In this document: piece by piece, positions 9,502-19,500 of the stretch
Layout: every line of letters starts with the position of its first letter
Position numbering within the stretch: the first letter of the stretch is position 1
Origin: Oligoflexia bacterium
GTDB taxonomy: Bacteria > Bdellovibrionota > Bacteriovoracia > Bacteriovoracales > Bacteriovoracaceae
Length of the DNA: 64,000 bases
NCBI GenBank assembly: GCA_015231955.1
Contig: JADGAN010000006.1
Coordinates: forward strand, 62,001 to 126,000
Direction: 5' to 3'
Translations under genes and position numbers: made by a program
The notes under the pieces: model-generated
Seen by the model: only the letters and a program-made list of their open reading frames with translations
Database searches by the model: none
Told to the model about the DNA's origin: nothing

Positions 9502-10545
9502 ATGGATTTAAGAACACTGATTGCCTATGAACCATCACTGAAACCCTTTGATGATCACTTTGGAAGCGATTTTGATACCTTGACCACCGCAGATGTAGCG
9601 CAAGCGCGAGCGCTCTTTTTTATTAAAGATCAAAAGTACCTTACACGCTGGCAGGCGCAGAGTGATCATGAACATTGGCGCTCTTGTGGCGCCATCCTTT
9701 CGGAATCGCTGGCAACAAAAATTGATTTGCAACTCTTTTCGGGAAAGGTTTTATTGGTGGCAACGGTTTCAAATGTAGACCTTGCCATCTCCAACCTCTC
9801 CTATCCCTTTTATCAAAAAAAGATGCAAGGAGTGAATCTTTTTCGCGATGGCCGTGCCAGCGGAACCGCCGAAGTGGCCGCGAGTGCGATGATTGCTGAT
9901 CGAGTTTTCATTGGAGAACACTCTTTTATTGGAGAGAATGTTGCCATTATGGCGGGTGCGATGATCGGGCCTTATGTGCGAATTGAAGACAACTCTATGA
10001 TTGCTTCGAATGTTTCCATCTATCCATGGGTAAAGATTGCGAAGGGGTGTCGTATTCATTCAGGTACGGTGATTGGTGCCGATGGTTTTGGCTATAACTT
10101 TGATGGTAGAGAACATCGTAAGGTTTGGCACATGGGTGGAGTGGAGATTGCTAGTGGGGTGGAGATTGGTGCTAACTCTGCTGTCGATGCGGGTGCTTTT
10201 GCACCCACCACGATTGGGAGTGGAACCAAGATTGATAATCATGTGCAAATTGGACACAATTGCAAAATTGGCAAAGGTGTGATTATTTGTGGACAAGCAG
10301 GAATTTCTGGAAGTGCGGTGATTGGGGATTATACCGTCTTTGGAGGTCGAGCAGGTTGTGGTCCTAATGTTGTTATAGGATCGCAGTGCCAAGTGGCCGG
10401 TGGGGCGATGATCAATTGCGATTGGCCCGACAAGAGCGTGCTAGGAGGTCACCCTGCAAGACCATTATCAGAGTGGATGAGGGGGCTTGCATTTATTAGA
10501 CGTGAATCGCTTAAAGGAGAAAAGCAGAAAAATGAAGCTTCTTAA
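9502..10545 (+). CDS. lpxD: UDP-3-O-acylglucosamine N-acyltransferase LpxD
   Basis: A 347-residue acyltransferase for the third step of lipid A synthesis. The N-terminal uridine-binding domain covers about 1-105, then left-handed beta-helix hexapeptide repeats run from about 115 to 320. The IGADGFGY motif is at 191-198 and the catalytic His is His252 in the QIGHNCKIG segment. It adds the 2-N-linked hydroxyacyl chain from acyl-ACP. The C-terminus overlaps upstream sequence of fabZ by about 14 bases. If the sugar is GlcN3N rather than GlcN, the natural substrate would carry a 3-amide. Confidence 0.95.
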   Translation: MDLRTLIAYEPSLKPFDDHFGSDFDTLTTADVAQARALFFIKDQKYLTRWQAQSDHEHWRSCGAILSESLATKIDLQLFSGKVLLVATVSNVDLAISNLSYPFYQKKMQGVNLFRDGRASGTAEVAASAMIADRVFIGEHSFIGENVAIMAGAMIGPYVRIEDNSMIASNVSIYPWVKIAKGCRIHSGTVIGADGFGYNFDGREHRKVWHMGGVEIASGVEIGANSAVDAGAFAPTTIGSGTKIDNHVQIGHNCKIGKGVIICGQAGISGSAVIGDYTVFGGRAGCGPNVVIGSQCQVAGGAMINCDWPDKSVLGGHPARPLSEWMRGLAFIRRESLKGEKQKNEAS

Positions 10546-11041
10546 AGAGAGTGTAATGCAGTTTCTCCCTCATCGTGATCCCTTCCTCTTCATCGATAGT
10601 GTGGAGGATATTTGGGATGCTAAGGGAGTGTCGTTTTTAAAAGAGGATGGATCACCAACAAGATTGGTGGAAAATGTAGACGATCTATCAGGACTTCGAA
10701 TACGCGCCCACTTTTATGTGGATGCCAAAATGCCCATCTTGCAGGGCCACTTTCCAGGAAGACCGATCTTACCGGGAGTGGTGCAAGTGGAAATGATGGC
10801 ACAAGCGGCCTGTTTTGGGATTCGTCCCCTCTATGCTGAGTTAAACGATGTGCAAATAGAGGTGCACTTAATGAAGATCGAGAGTGCCAAGTTTCGAAGG
10901 CCCATTCTTCCTGGAATGCAACTGACGATAGAGGCGATTTGTACCAAGAGGCGCGGAAGCATGCACTGCTATCAATGCATGATACGCTATGAAAATGAAG
11001 TAATGTCTGAGTGTGAAGTAATGGCACACCATAAGTTTTAA
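10532..11041 (+). CDS. fabZ: 3-hydroxyacyl-ACP dehydratase FabZ
   Basis: A 169-residue hotdog-fold dehydratase that removes water from 3-hydroxyacyl-ACP in fatty acid synthesis and competes with LpxA/LpxD for the same substrate. The catalytic segment [11 protein letters not shown] is at 72-82, with His73 and Glu87 in the expected places. Between the LPHRDPF box (12-18) and GHFPG there are about 25 more residues than in E. coli FabZ, so this is a long version with an insertion around residues 35-62. The start at 10532 is the first ATG after AAGGAG (spacing is long); an upstream TTG/ATG inside lpxD is less likely. Confidence 0.9.
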   Translation: MKLLKESVMQFLPHRDPFLFIDSVEDIWDAKGVSFLKEDGSPTRLVENVDDLSGLRIRAHFYVDAKMPILQGHFPGRPILPGVVQVEMMAQAACFGIRPLYAELNDVQIEVHLMKIESAKFRRPILPGMQLTIEAICTKRRGSMHCYQCMIRYENEVMSECEVMAHHKF

Positions 11042-11060
11042 TTTAATACAAGGAAATTTT

Positions 11061-11867
11061 ATGAGCGCAAATAATAATAGTAATATTCATGCTACCGCTG
11101 TCATTTACGAGGGGGCCAAGGTACATCCAGAAGCAAAAATTGGCCCTTATTGTGTAGTGGGTGCTAATGTAGAGATTGATGAAGGGACGCTTCTACACGC
11201 TCATGTGGTAATCGATGGACATACTACCATTGGTAAGGGAAACCAATTTTACCCTTTCTGTTCTATCGGTGCTCCACCTCAAGATACTAGCTATAAGGGG
11301 CAACCCACAAAAGTGGTGATTGGTAATAACAATACTTTTCGTGAATACGTTTCGGTTCATCGCGGAACTTTAAAGCAAGATGAGATCACCATCATTGGTG
11401 ATAACTGTTTTTTTATGGCCTATGTGCATATTGCTCACGATGTAGCGATTGGGAACAAAGTGGTTATCGTCAATAGTGTCAACCTTGCAGGACACGTCTC
11501 GATTGGAAACAATGTTATCATTGGTGGCGGGACTAATATTGGACAATTTATAAGTCTTGGTCGCGGCTCCTACATTGGTGGAGCAACGGCAATCGATCGC
11601 GATATTCCTCCCTTCTGTACTGCTTATGGAAATCGTGTACAGCTAAAGGGCATTAATATTATTGGACTGCGTAGGCAAGGGCACGATCGTCGTGTGATCT
11701 CGGAGACCACAGAGTTTTATCGTGCAATGGAGGCCTCATCACTCTCTCCGCGTACATTTGTAGAAAAAGAGGAGCACTGGCAAGAGTATAAAGAAAACCC
11801 TCTAGTGCAAGAGATGGTGAGCTTTATTAAAAAGAGTGAGATTGGGATTGCAAGTTTTAACTCTTAA
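11061..11867 (+). CDS. lpxA: UDP-N-acetylglucosamine acyltransferase LpxA
   Basis: A 268-residue left-handed beta-helix protein with hexapeptide repeats over residues 10-190 and a helical C-terminal region from 195. The catalytic block FMAYVHIAHD lies at 118-127, with His126 matching the general base of E. coli LpxA. It performs the first acyl transfer of lipid A synthesis in the cytoplasm. The next gene encodes a Gfo/Idh oxidoreductase; in organisms with GnnA this neighbour makes the amino-sugar precursor that LpxA then acylates with an amide bond. Whether this LpxA prefers O- or N-acylation cannot be read by eye. Confidence 0.95.
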   Translation: MSANNNSNIHATAVIYEGAKVHPEAKIGPYCVVGANVEIDEGTLLHAHVVIDGHTTIGKGNQFYPFCSIGAPPQDTSYKGQPTKVVIGNNNTFREYVSVHRGTLKQDEITIIGDNCFFMAYVHIAHDVAIGNKVVIVNSVNLAGHVSIGNNVIIGGGTNIGQFISLGRGSYIGGATAIDRDIPPFCTAYGNRVQLKGINIIGLRRQGHDRRVISETTEFYRAMEASSLSPRTFVEKEEHWQEYKENPLVQEMVSFIKKSEIGIASFNS

Positions 11868-11890
11868 AAAATAGTGATGAGGTAAAAAGC

Positions 11891-12847
11891 GTGAAGAGTA
11901 AAGTAAAAGTAGTGGTGATTGGCCATGGTTATCTTGGAAGGTGGCATACGCAAAAAGTGGTACAAAGTAATTTTGCCGAACTGGTGGCGATTGTGGATAG
12001 TTCAGCTACCACAAGAGAAGAGGTGGGAAAACTCTATCCAAACGTGAAAGTATTTACGGCACTAGAAGATGCTCTACCTTTTGTTGATGCTGCAATTATT
12101 GTAACGCCAACAAGCGGCCACTATGAATGTATTCAAAAGATTTTAGCAGCAAAAAAACATATCCTCTGTGAAAAACCACTCTGTGCTACTGAGGCCGAGG
12201 CAATTGCGATTCAAAAAATCATTGCAAATGAGAAAGAGCTCATCTTACAAGTTGGCCATAGTGAGCGCTTTTCACAAGCGTGGGAGCTTTTAAGAGAGCA
12301 TCCTTTACTTTCAAAGATAGCTAATGCCAAAGGTGGAGAGATCTATCTTAATCGTTTGGCCCCCTTTAAGGCGCGTGCACTCGATGTGGATGTGATTCAA
12401 GATTTGATGATTCACGATATCGACCTCATTCAATTTTTGCGCAAAGAGAGTTTGCAAGAGCTTTGTGAGCTAACTGCACGAGGATTTCATGTTGTCAGCA
12501 ATACCTTTGATGTGGTTCATGCCAGTGCCCTCTTGCCCTCTTCGGAGACAAAAGTTCATCTGAGGGCCGCACGCAATTATGTAAGGAGTGATCGCAGTGT
12601 GGAGATCATTAATGATCAAGGAACTATTTTAGTGAACCTTGCCGAAAATGAGATCACCTTTGTGGATAATCTGGCGCAAGAAGGGGCAGCACAAAGAGTC
12701 TCCTTTGAAAAGCGCGATCATCTGGCTTTGGAGCAGGAGGCGTTTTATAACTCCATCCTAAAGGGCACAAGTATTGCGGTTACTTTTGAAGAGGGCATTA
12801 ATGCTGTAAAGGTGGCGCAACAAATTTTACAAAAAATTTCAAAATAA
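11891..12847 (+). CDS. Gfo/Idh/MocA family oxidoreductase, GnnA-like by position
   Basis: A 318-residue NAD(P)-dependent sugar dehydrogenase. The N-terminal Rossmann motif VVIGHGYLGRWH is at 8-19, the family EKP motif at 94-96, and a substrate-domain stretch GHSERFSQAW near 127. It starts with GTG. In Acidithiobacillus and Leptospira a Gfo/Idh enzyme (GnnA) lies between lpxA and lpxB and oxidises the 3-position of UDP-GlcNAc before a transaminase (GnnB) adds an amino group. The position here is identical, but no transaminase is present in the locus. Lipid A with GlcN3N has been reported for Bdellovibrio. Function in lipid A sugar synthesis is an inference from position; the family call is firm. 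Confidence 0.75.
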   Translation: MKSKVKVVVIGHGYLGRWHTQKVVQSNFAELVAIVDSSATTREEVGKLYPNVKVFTALEDALPFVDAAIIVTPTSGHYECIQKILAAKKHILCEKPLCATEAEAIAIQKIIANEKELILQVGHSERFSQAWELLREHPLLSKIANAKGGEIYLNRLAPFKARALDVDVIQDLMIHDIDLIQFLRKESLQELCELTARGFHVVSNTFDVVHASALLPSSETKVHLRAARNYVRSDRSVEIINDQGTILVNLAENEITFVDNLAQEGAAQRVSFEKRDHLALEQEAFYNSILKGTSIAVTFEEGINAVKVAQQILQKISK

Positions 12848-12880
12848 ATTCTTAAGCAGCAAAGCAATACGAATCGAATA

Positions 12881-14077
12881 ATGAAAGAGAAAATCCATTG
12901 TCTTATCATCGCCGGAGAAAAATCGGGTGAAGAGCATGCACTAACTTTTTTGCCAAAGCTTAGAGAGCTTTGTGGTGAGCGTGTGCACTTTTTTGGGGTA
13001 GGCGGCGATGAGATGCGAGACCAGCATCACGTTGAACTCCTCTACCACTTAAACGATTTTTCAAGCTGGGGACTCTCTGAAGTCTTGGCCAAGATCCCCT
13101 TCTATATCAAGGCACTCCACCGCTTGCAACAAGAGGTGGAGAAGCGCCAGGTGCGCGTTGCCATCTTGATCGATTTTCAAGATTTTAATTTTCGTTTGGC
13201 GCGTGCTTTGAAAAAGAGAGGAGTAGATGTTCTTTACTATGTGGCCCCACAGGCGTGGGCCTGGAGGGAGTGGAGGGCCTTTGTGTTAGGGCAAACAGTG
13301 CACACCCTCTTTACCATTATTCCTTTTGAAAAGGAGTGGTTTTTAAAGCGAGGGGTGGCACGAATTAAGGCCATTCCTCATCCAGCGCTAGTGCGTGTGC
13401 AAGAGGAGGTGTTGCAAAGGGGACTTGAGCAGGAGTATGCAACGCTTTTTCAGAAAAGGTTACAAAGGCGTAACAATAATCAGAGGAGCTTTAAGATTCT
13501 CTTACTGCCAGGGAGTCGCACCCATGAGGTGAAAAATTTGCTTCCCGATTTTTTACAAGTGGTTTTAAAGCTTAAGCATAGCTATGGTATCGGCGTGAGT
13601 GTGAGTATTGTCAAGTCGCCTACGGTGGCCGCTCACCATTATGCGATAGCAGCAGGGATCATTGGTTATGAGGATGAGTATACCTCTAGTGATTTGTTAC
13701 AAGCGATGTTTAAGGCCGATCTTTGTTTGGCCTCAAGTGGAACGGTGACTTTGACTGCTGCAATTATGGGACTCCCCACGGTGGTATGCTATAAGGTTTC
13801 GATGCTGACAGAGTTGGTCTTTAATCATTGGGTGGGATATGAGGGAGCGGTTTCACTTCCCAATATTGTTTTAGGCAAAATGGTGTTCCCGGAATTGCTC
13901 CAAGAGCGTGCCACGGCAGTGAATATGCATACGCACTTAGAGCAGTGGATTTGTCATGAGGAAAAACGTTTAAATATTGTAAAGGAACTAAAATCGCTAC
14001 ACGCGCTTTTGCAAGGAGATGATTTTTCTCTTCCGAGTTATCTTGGTGATGTTATTATGGAGAAGAGGAGCGAGTAA
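12881..14077 (+). CDS. lpxB: Lipid-A-disaccharide synthase LpxB
   Basis: A 398-residue GT19 glycosyltransferase that joins UDP-diacylglucosamine to lipid X. The N-terminal IAGEKSGEEH at residues 10-19 corresponds to the family's AGExSGD box (the Asp is Glu here). The VLYYVAPQAWAWRE segment near 114-127 and LLPGSRTHEVKNLLP near 208-222 are family hallmarks, and CLASSGTVTLTAA near 285-297 lies in the nucleotide-binding half. It acts peripherally at the inner membrane. The start at 12881 follows a 33-base gap; lpxK starts two bases after its stop. Confidence 0.93.
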   Translation: MKEKIHCLIIAGEKSGEEHALTFLPKLRELCGERVHFFGVGGDEMRDQHHVELLYHLNDFSSWGLSEVLAKIPFYIKALHRLQQEVEKRQVRVAILIDFQDFNFRLARALKKRGVDVLYYVAPQAWAWREWRAFVLGQTVHTLFTIIPFEKEWFLKRGVARIKAIPHPALVRVQEEVLQRGLEQEYATLFQKRLQRRNNNQRSFKILLLPGSRTHEVKNLLPDFLQVVLKLKHSYGIGVSVSIVKSPTVAAHHYAIAAGIIGYEDEYTSSDLLQAMFKADLCLASSGTVTLTAAIMGLPTVVCYKVSMLTELVFNHWVGYEGAVSLPNIVLGKMVFPELLQERATAVNMHTHLEQWICHEEKRLNIVKELKSLHALLQGDDFSLPSYLGDVIMEKRSE

Positions 14078-14079
14078 GC

Positions 14080-15159
14080 ATGAAACAGTTCTTGTGGTCT
14101 TTGGTCTTTGCAGTGTTAAATCCACTAGTTGATAACATTTATCGGATTCGGCGAAAACTCTATCTTTATGGTAGCAAACACTCGGTGGCCTTTGCGGTTC
14201 CTGTGATCTCGGTTGGCAGTTTGGCCATTGGAGGATCGGGAAAGACGCCGCTTGCACTGTTTTTGGCAAAGATGCTAGGAAAAGAGCGAAGGGTGATGAT
14301 CCTTTCGCGTGGGCACAAAGGAAAACTGGAGAACTCTCACGGGGTGCTCATGGCGGGAGATCGTTTTCAGGCAGATCCAGCACTTTATGGCGATGAACCG
14401 ACAATGATGGCACGGCATCTCTATGCAGGCAGCTCCATTGTGGTCGGAAAAAGACGCTTGCATAATTTTTATCGTTACTTCTCCAAGTGTAAACCTCAAG
14501 TCGTGATTTTAGATGATGGCTTTCAGCATTTAAAGATTCGCCGTGATCTCGATATCATTGCCTTCGATGCGCTCTTGCCGCTGTCGCAATATAAGATGTT
14601 TCCTAGTGGGCAATTGCGAGAGGGACCATGGGCACTTTCCAATGTGGCGGGTGAAGTGGCGGTAGCGGTGATTACCCGGGCCAACCTTGCAAGTGAGGAG
14701 AAGCTTTCAGCGCTAGAGAGTTATATTCATAGGCATGCTAGTGAATCGATCAAGATTTTTAGAGTAGGCTACTATGCTACAGCACTATTTGATCAATACT
14801 ACGAGAAGATTTACTCTACTTTACCTAGTGAGAATCAAGGCACAAAGGTGATTGCACTTACAGCAACCGCCCCTTTTTCTGCAAAAGTTTTTTTTCAGAT
14901 GTTAGAGAGCTTGGGATTTACCTTGGTTGAGAAGATTACTTTACCAGACCATTTTGCATTTAAAGGGAGCGAATTTTCTAAAGTCCTCAAGCGAGCACAG
15001 CAGGAGGATTTGAAAATTGTGGTAACGGAAAAAGATATTGTGAAGATTAATCGTCGATACTTTGATGAAAGGATACTTTTTCTGGGGATTGAGCTAAAAG
15101 TGATTACAGGAGAGAATGAGTTCAATGAGTTAATATTAAATTCATCACTATCCGGTTAA
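14080..15159 (+). CDS. lpxK: Tetraacyldisaccharide 4'-kinase LpxK
   Basis: A 359-residue membrane-associated P-loop kinase that phosphorylates the 4' position of the lipid A disaccharide. An amphipathic or membrane N-terminus leads to the P-loop SLAIGGSGKTP at about 47-57. The conserved DDGFQHLKIRRDLDI box lies near 147-161. The gene follows lpxB with a two-base gap. Length matches the family, and no key motif is missing. Confidence 0.92.
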   Translation: MKQFLWSLVFAVLNPLVDNIYRIRRKLYLYGSKHSVAFAVPVISVGSLAIGGSGKTPLALFLAKMLGKERRVMILSRGHKGKLENSHGVLMAGDRFQADPALYGDEPTMMARHLYAGSSIVVGKRRLHNFYRYFSKCKPQVVILDDGFQHLKIRRDLDIIAFDALLPLSQYKMFPSGQLREGPWALSNVAGEVAVAVITRANLASEEKLSALESYIHRHASESIKIFRVGYYATALFDQYYEKIYSTLPSENQGTKVIALTATAPFSAKVFFQMLESLGFTLVEKITLPDHFAFKGSEFSKVLKRAQQEDLKIVVTEKDIVKINRRYFDERILFLGIELKVITGENEFNELILNSSLSG

Positions 15160-15166
15160 GCTATTC

Positions 15167-16450
15167 ATGAAGAGAGATTGTTTTTTTTTATTATTGGCCC
15201 TTCTGGCACTTTCTTGTAGCCCTAATCCCTATAAACAGCGCTCGGATCCCTTTAAACTTTTCAACGCTAATTTACAGGCAAATACAGATGCAAATGCCAG
15301 CAAGCTACCTCTCAAAGAGAATTTGATGAAGCAGTTCTCTTTAGAGCAAAGTTCCTTTGATAAGTTTCAAGAGGCGCCAGTTGCTACTCCCAAAACCACT
15401 CCCCTTAAAAAGAGTAAGCAGAACCCTGTACTCACCCCTCCTGTGGAAAAAGTAGGGCCGAAAGCAATAGCTATAGTAGAGGAGGTTCCTGAGAGTAGTT
15501 GGTCGTTTTCTTCTATAGAACGGAAGATTATCAAGGGAGAGTATCCTCCTGTAAACTATCCTGGAGAGTTTAAAGAGTACGATAAGCGCTCCCTACCCAT
15601 TTGGAAACTCTTTACTCCTAATATCTACTTAGGAGCGAAGACCGAGATGACGATTAAGTACCTAGGGATTAATTGTGGAAATATTGCCATCTATGAGAAA
15701 GAGATTGTCAAAATGGGAGGAGATGCAGAGCGCATGGCGTTTCACTTTTTTGCGCGAGTGCAGTCTGCTCCTTTTTATGAATCGTTTTATAAGTTAGACG
15801 ATTATGTCGAGGCCTTTGTGGATATTGATTCCTTTCTGCCGATAAAATACACGCTGGTGCAAAGAGAGAGTAAGCAAAACGTTGATGATTTACAACTCTT
15901 TGATCTGGATAAACTCGTAAACTACTATCGCTATAAACGAGTAAAAAAGAGTGAAACCAAAGAGGAAAGTAAAGAAAGCATACTACCTCGACTGATTCTC
16001 GACTCTTTCGCTCCTCTGTTTTTTATTCGCGGCCTTCCGCTTAAATTTGGAGATGTGTATGAATTTCCTGTGATCACCCGAGGTACGGTGTGGATTTTAA
16101 AAGTAAAGGTGGCACAAGAAGAGATAGTGACGATTCAAGGGAAGAATTTTTCGGCGATTCGCTTAGATGCAGAGACACAGTTTCCCGGGGTGCTGAAAAA
16201 GCGTGGGGACATTAATTTTTGGGTCTCAAAAGATGATGTGAGAAGGCCACTTAAATTTATGGCCAAAGTGAAAATTGGAAAAATCGAGGGAGAGTTGACT
16301 AATTTTACCGAAGGGACAAAATATGTTGCTCAAAAAACAGCAACAGCAACACCAACAACAGCAGCAGCAGCATTCAAGACCGATTCACGTTTAAAAGCAA
16401 ATACTGGAAAAGCTGGACAAGCAAAAATCAAATCACCCGCAGATATTTAA
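15167..16450 (+). CDS. DUF3108 domain lipoprotein
   Basis: A 427-residue probable lipoprotein. A short hydrophobic signal ends in LALSC at residues 13-17, a lipobox with Cys17. A low-complexity linker follows to about 120. Residues 150-390 resemble DUF3108 domains: ECF-like GAKTEMTIKYLGINCGN near 158-174 and a periplasmic beta-rich fold. The last 40 residues are Ala/Thr/Lys-rich, encoded by CAA/CAG repeats around 16335-16375. It sits seven bases after lpxK at the end of the lipid A run, so a link to LPS or envelope assembly is plausible. Exact function is unknown. Confidence 0.65.
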   Translation: MKRDCFFLLLALLALSCSPNPYKQRSDPFKLFNANLQANTDANASKLPLKENLMKQFSLEQSSFDKFQEAPVATPKTTPLKKSKQNPVLTPPVEKVGPKAIAIVEEVPESSWSFSSIERKIIKGEYPPVNYPGEFKEYDKRSLPIWKLFTPNIYLGAKTEMTIKYLGINCGNIAIYEKEIVKMGGDAERMAFHFFARVQSAPFYESFYKLDDYVEAFVDIDSFLPIKYTLVQRESKQNVDDLQLFDLDKLVNYYRYKRVKKSETKEESKESILPRLILDSFAPLFFIRGLPLKFGDVYEFPVITRGTVWILKVKVAQEEIVTIQGKNFSAIRLDAETQFPGVLKKRGDINFWVSKDDVRRPLKFMAKVKIGKIEGELTNFTEGTKYVAQKTATATPTTAAAAFKTDSRLKANTGKAGQAKIKSPADI

Positions 16451-16529
16451 AAAATGATTGGCCGCTTTCAAAGTGATAAACACGTCAAAAGAAGAGATGC
16501 ATTGCGTGCTGTAAATGAGTGATAGTACA

Positions 16530-16550
16530 ACTCTTTTCGAGCTAAAGAGT
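16530..16550. repeat. Small stem-loop between convergent genes
   Basis: ACTCTTT and AAAGAGT form a perfect 7-bp inverted repeat around a 7-base loop, in the 142-base gap between the DUF3108 gene (+) and the RND gene (-). No T-run follows on either strand, so it is at best a weak terminator. Confidence 0.35.
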
Positions 16551-16592
16551 GCACCAATGCCAAGTGGAAAAAAGCGCCTTGGCCATCATGAT

Positions 16593-19500
16593 CTAGCGAG
16601 AAAAAAATGATTTGGCCCGCTCAAGATAAATCACGAGAGGAGGAATCATGATAAAAGTAAAAAAAGTGGAGGCCATCATCCCTCCAATCATCACTGAGGC
16701 CATCGATGCTTTAACCGTATGAAGAGTGAATAGTTGTGGAAGAGTTCCTGCAATAATTGCAATAGTTGTCATCAGAATGGGACGAAGTCGCTCACGGCCT
16801 GCAAACAACAAAGCATCGATTGGAAGAAGTCCCTCATTCAGTTTAGTCAATGTGAGGTCTAATAGTAAAATCGCATTATTCACCACTAGCCCAACTAACA
16901 TCACAATTGCCAACATGCTTCCAATATTAATGGAGTGTCCGACAAAGAAGAGGAAGAGAAAAACGCCGGTCATGCCAGTCACAATAGTCGATGCAATCAC
17001 AAAAGGATAGGCCAGGGAGTTCATAAGAGCAGCTAAAACCATGTACGTCAGGATCGTTGCAAGAATAAAAGCTTTACCAATTTCACGAGAAGACTCTTCT
17101 TGCATTTCTGCATTTCCGGAAAAATGGTATCCATGTCCAGGTGAGAAGGGAAGAGTATTAAACTCTTTTTTGAGTAAATTTTGCACCTCCCCTGCGGTTG
17201 ATTTAGAGAGAAAACTTTCAATCTTGATAATTCGAGTGCGATCACGCCTTTGCAGAGGAGGAATAGACTCTGCAAAAAAGTTTTTACCCAGTTTTAATAG
17301 AGGCACTAACCCTTTTGTACCAAGGATGCTAATGTTCTTAACATCACTAGGGCGGTTCCTATAGTTTTTGTCTAGCTCCACGTTGATCTTGTATTCCTCA
17401 CCATCTTCCCGAAAAATATTGGAATCATCTCCATAAACAGAGGCGCGTAAAGTTTGCGCCACTTGCACATTGGTGACTCCATAGGAGAGCATCGCCTTTT
17501 CATCAGGAAGAAAACGAATTTCTGTTTTGGGCATTTTATGAGAAAGAGAGAGAGATCTAAAAAAACCACTTTTAATCATAATCTCTGATATTTTCTCTGC
17601 ACTGGCCACCATTTCATCATAGTTACTACCATAGACATCGATCGAAAAATCACTTGCGGCCCCTGCTTTGCCCTCTCCTCTGGACATGGAAATTTCAGCA
17701 TCGGGAATCGTTGCTAGCAGAGGAATAAGTTCGTTAATAATTTCTAAATCACTTCTTCTGCTTTTGGCCGGTGTAAGATCCACGGTGATCGAGGTATTTT
17801 CAAGGCCGTTGTGACCAATGGTTGTAAGCACATGAGTCACTTCGGGAATTTTCTTCAAAAGTTCCTCAATCTTTTTGGCGCTATTAGAACTTCTTTCTAG
17901 GGTCGAATCCTTTGGCATAGTCAGTGAAACATTAATTTTTTCTTGATCAAATTGTGCAAAAAACTCATTACCTATATAGGGAACAATGGCCTTAACCGCA
18001 TAGAGCGATATGATGCAAAGTAGGAGAGTACTTTTTTTATATTTTAAAATAATTTTTAACACCGTTGAGTATTCGCTCACTATAAAATCACAAAGGTAAT
18101 CCATCCAACGAGTGACAATAAATTTCTTTTCCTCTGGACGATGTTTGAGGAAAAGTCCACAAAGCATTGGTGTAAAGGTAAAAGTGGTGAGCAGAGAAAA
18201 AAGCGTTGTATAGACCACTGTTAGACCAAACTGTTTCATAAATTGGCCAACAATTCCACCCATAAATCCAATCGGAGTAAACACCACTACATTGGTCATC
18301 GTTGAAGCGAACACGGCAACCGCCACTACTTTAGTACCTGCAATAGCGGCCTCTTGAGGTGGAAGACCCTCCTTTAACTTCACAATGATACTTTCAATAA
18401 TAACAATAGCATTTGCAATCAATGTTCCAAGCGCTGTCCCTACGGCCATCAAGGTCATCATATTAACACTAAAATTGGAGGCATCTACCAATAAGAAAGT
18501 TGCAATAAGCGATGTGGGAATAACCAGCACCGCGATCATCGTCACTTTTAAATCCCCTGTGAAAAGATAGAGGATGATGATAGTCAGCAAAATCCCAAAG
18601 AGAATGTTCACCATCGCCTCTTTGGTGTCATCAACAATCTTTTTAGAGCCGTCAGCGGCCACTGCTAGTGATAACCCTTTGGGAAGGTTTTCAGAGAGTT
18701 TCGGCATCGCTTTTTTTAGAGCATTTACCACAGAGACAGCATTCCCATCAGAAGCTTTTTTAAGTGCTAAGGTCACCACGCTCTTGCCATCATAGCGAGC
18801 AATGGTCTCTGCATCCCTTGAGCCATCAACAACCTGAGCTACTTCCCCTAAGCGAAAAGAGGTTCCTTCTCGCGAGGCCACTTGGGTATCCTCAATTTTT
18901 TTTATATTTTCAAATTCACCCACAAAGCGTACCGAGATATTTTTTTCACTTTTCTCGATAGACCCTCCTGGAATATTAAGATTTTTATAGGAGAGCGCTT
19001 GAATAATATCGGTAATACTTGCATAATGATTGGCCAACTTTTTAGCATCTACCTCAACATTAATTTGGCGTTTTTTTCCACCACTAAGTTCAATGGTGGC
19101 CACCCCTTTAATGGAAGCAAGTTTTGTGCGTAATTTTTTATCGGCGTATTCATACAGTTCACTCTCACTATACTGTCCATCGGAAAGTAACACGAGTTGC
19201 GCAACCGGTTTTACTAAAGGATCAAATTTTTCAATAATCGGTTTTTCCGCTTTTTCTGGCAGATCTTTGATGATCGCCTCTACCTTATCTTTGACTTCAA
19301 TCGATTTAATGTTTGCCATAACACCAAGATTAAACTCCACAGAGATCATGGCAAAATTTTCATAGGCAAAGGAGTGAAGTTTTTTAATCTCTGAGATTTC
19401 ACTAATGGCATCTTCAATCTTTTTGATAACTTGTTGTTCAATTTCAAGGGGAGAAGCACCAGGGTAAACAACCTTGATATTAACAATAGGGAAATCCACT

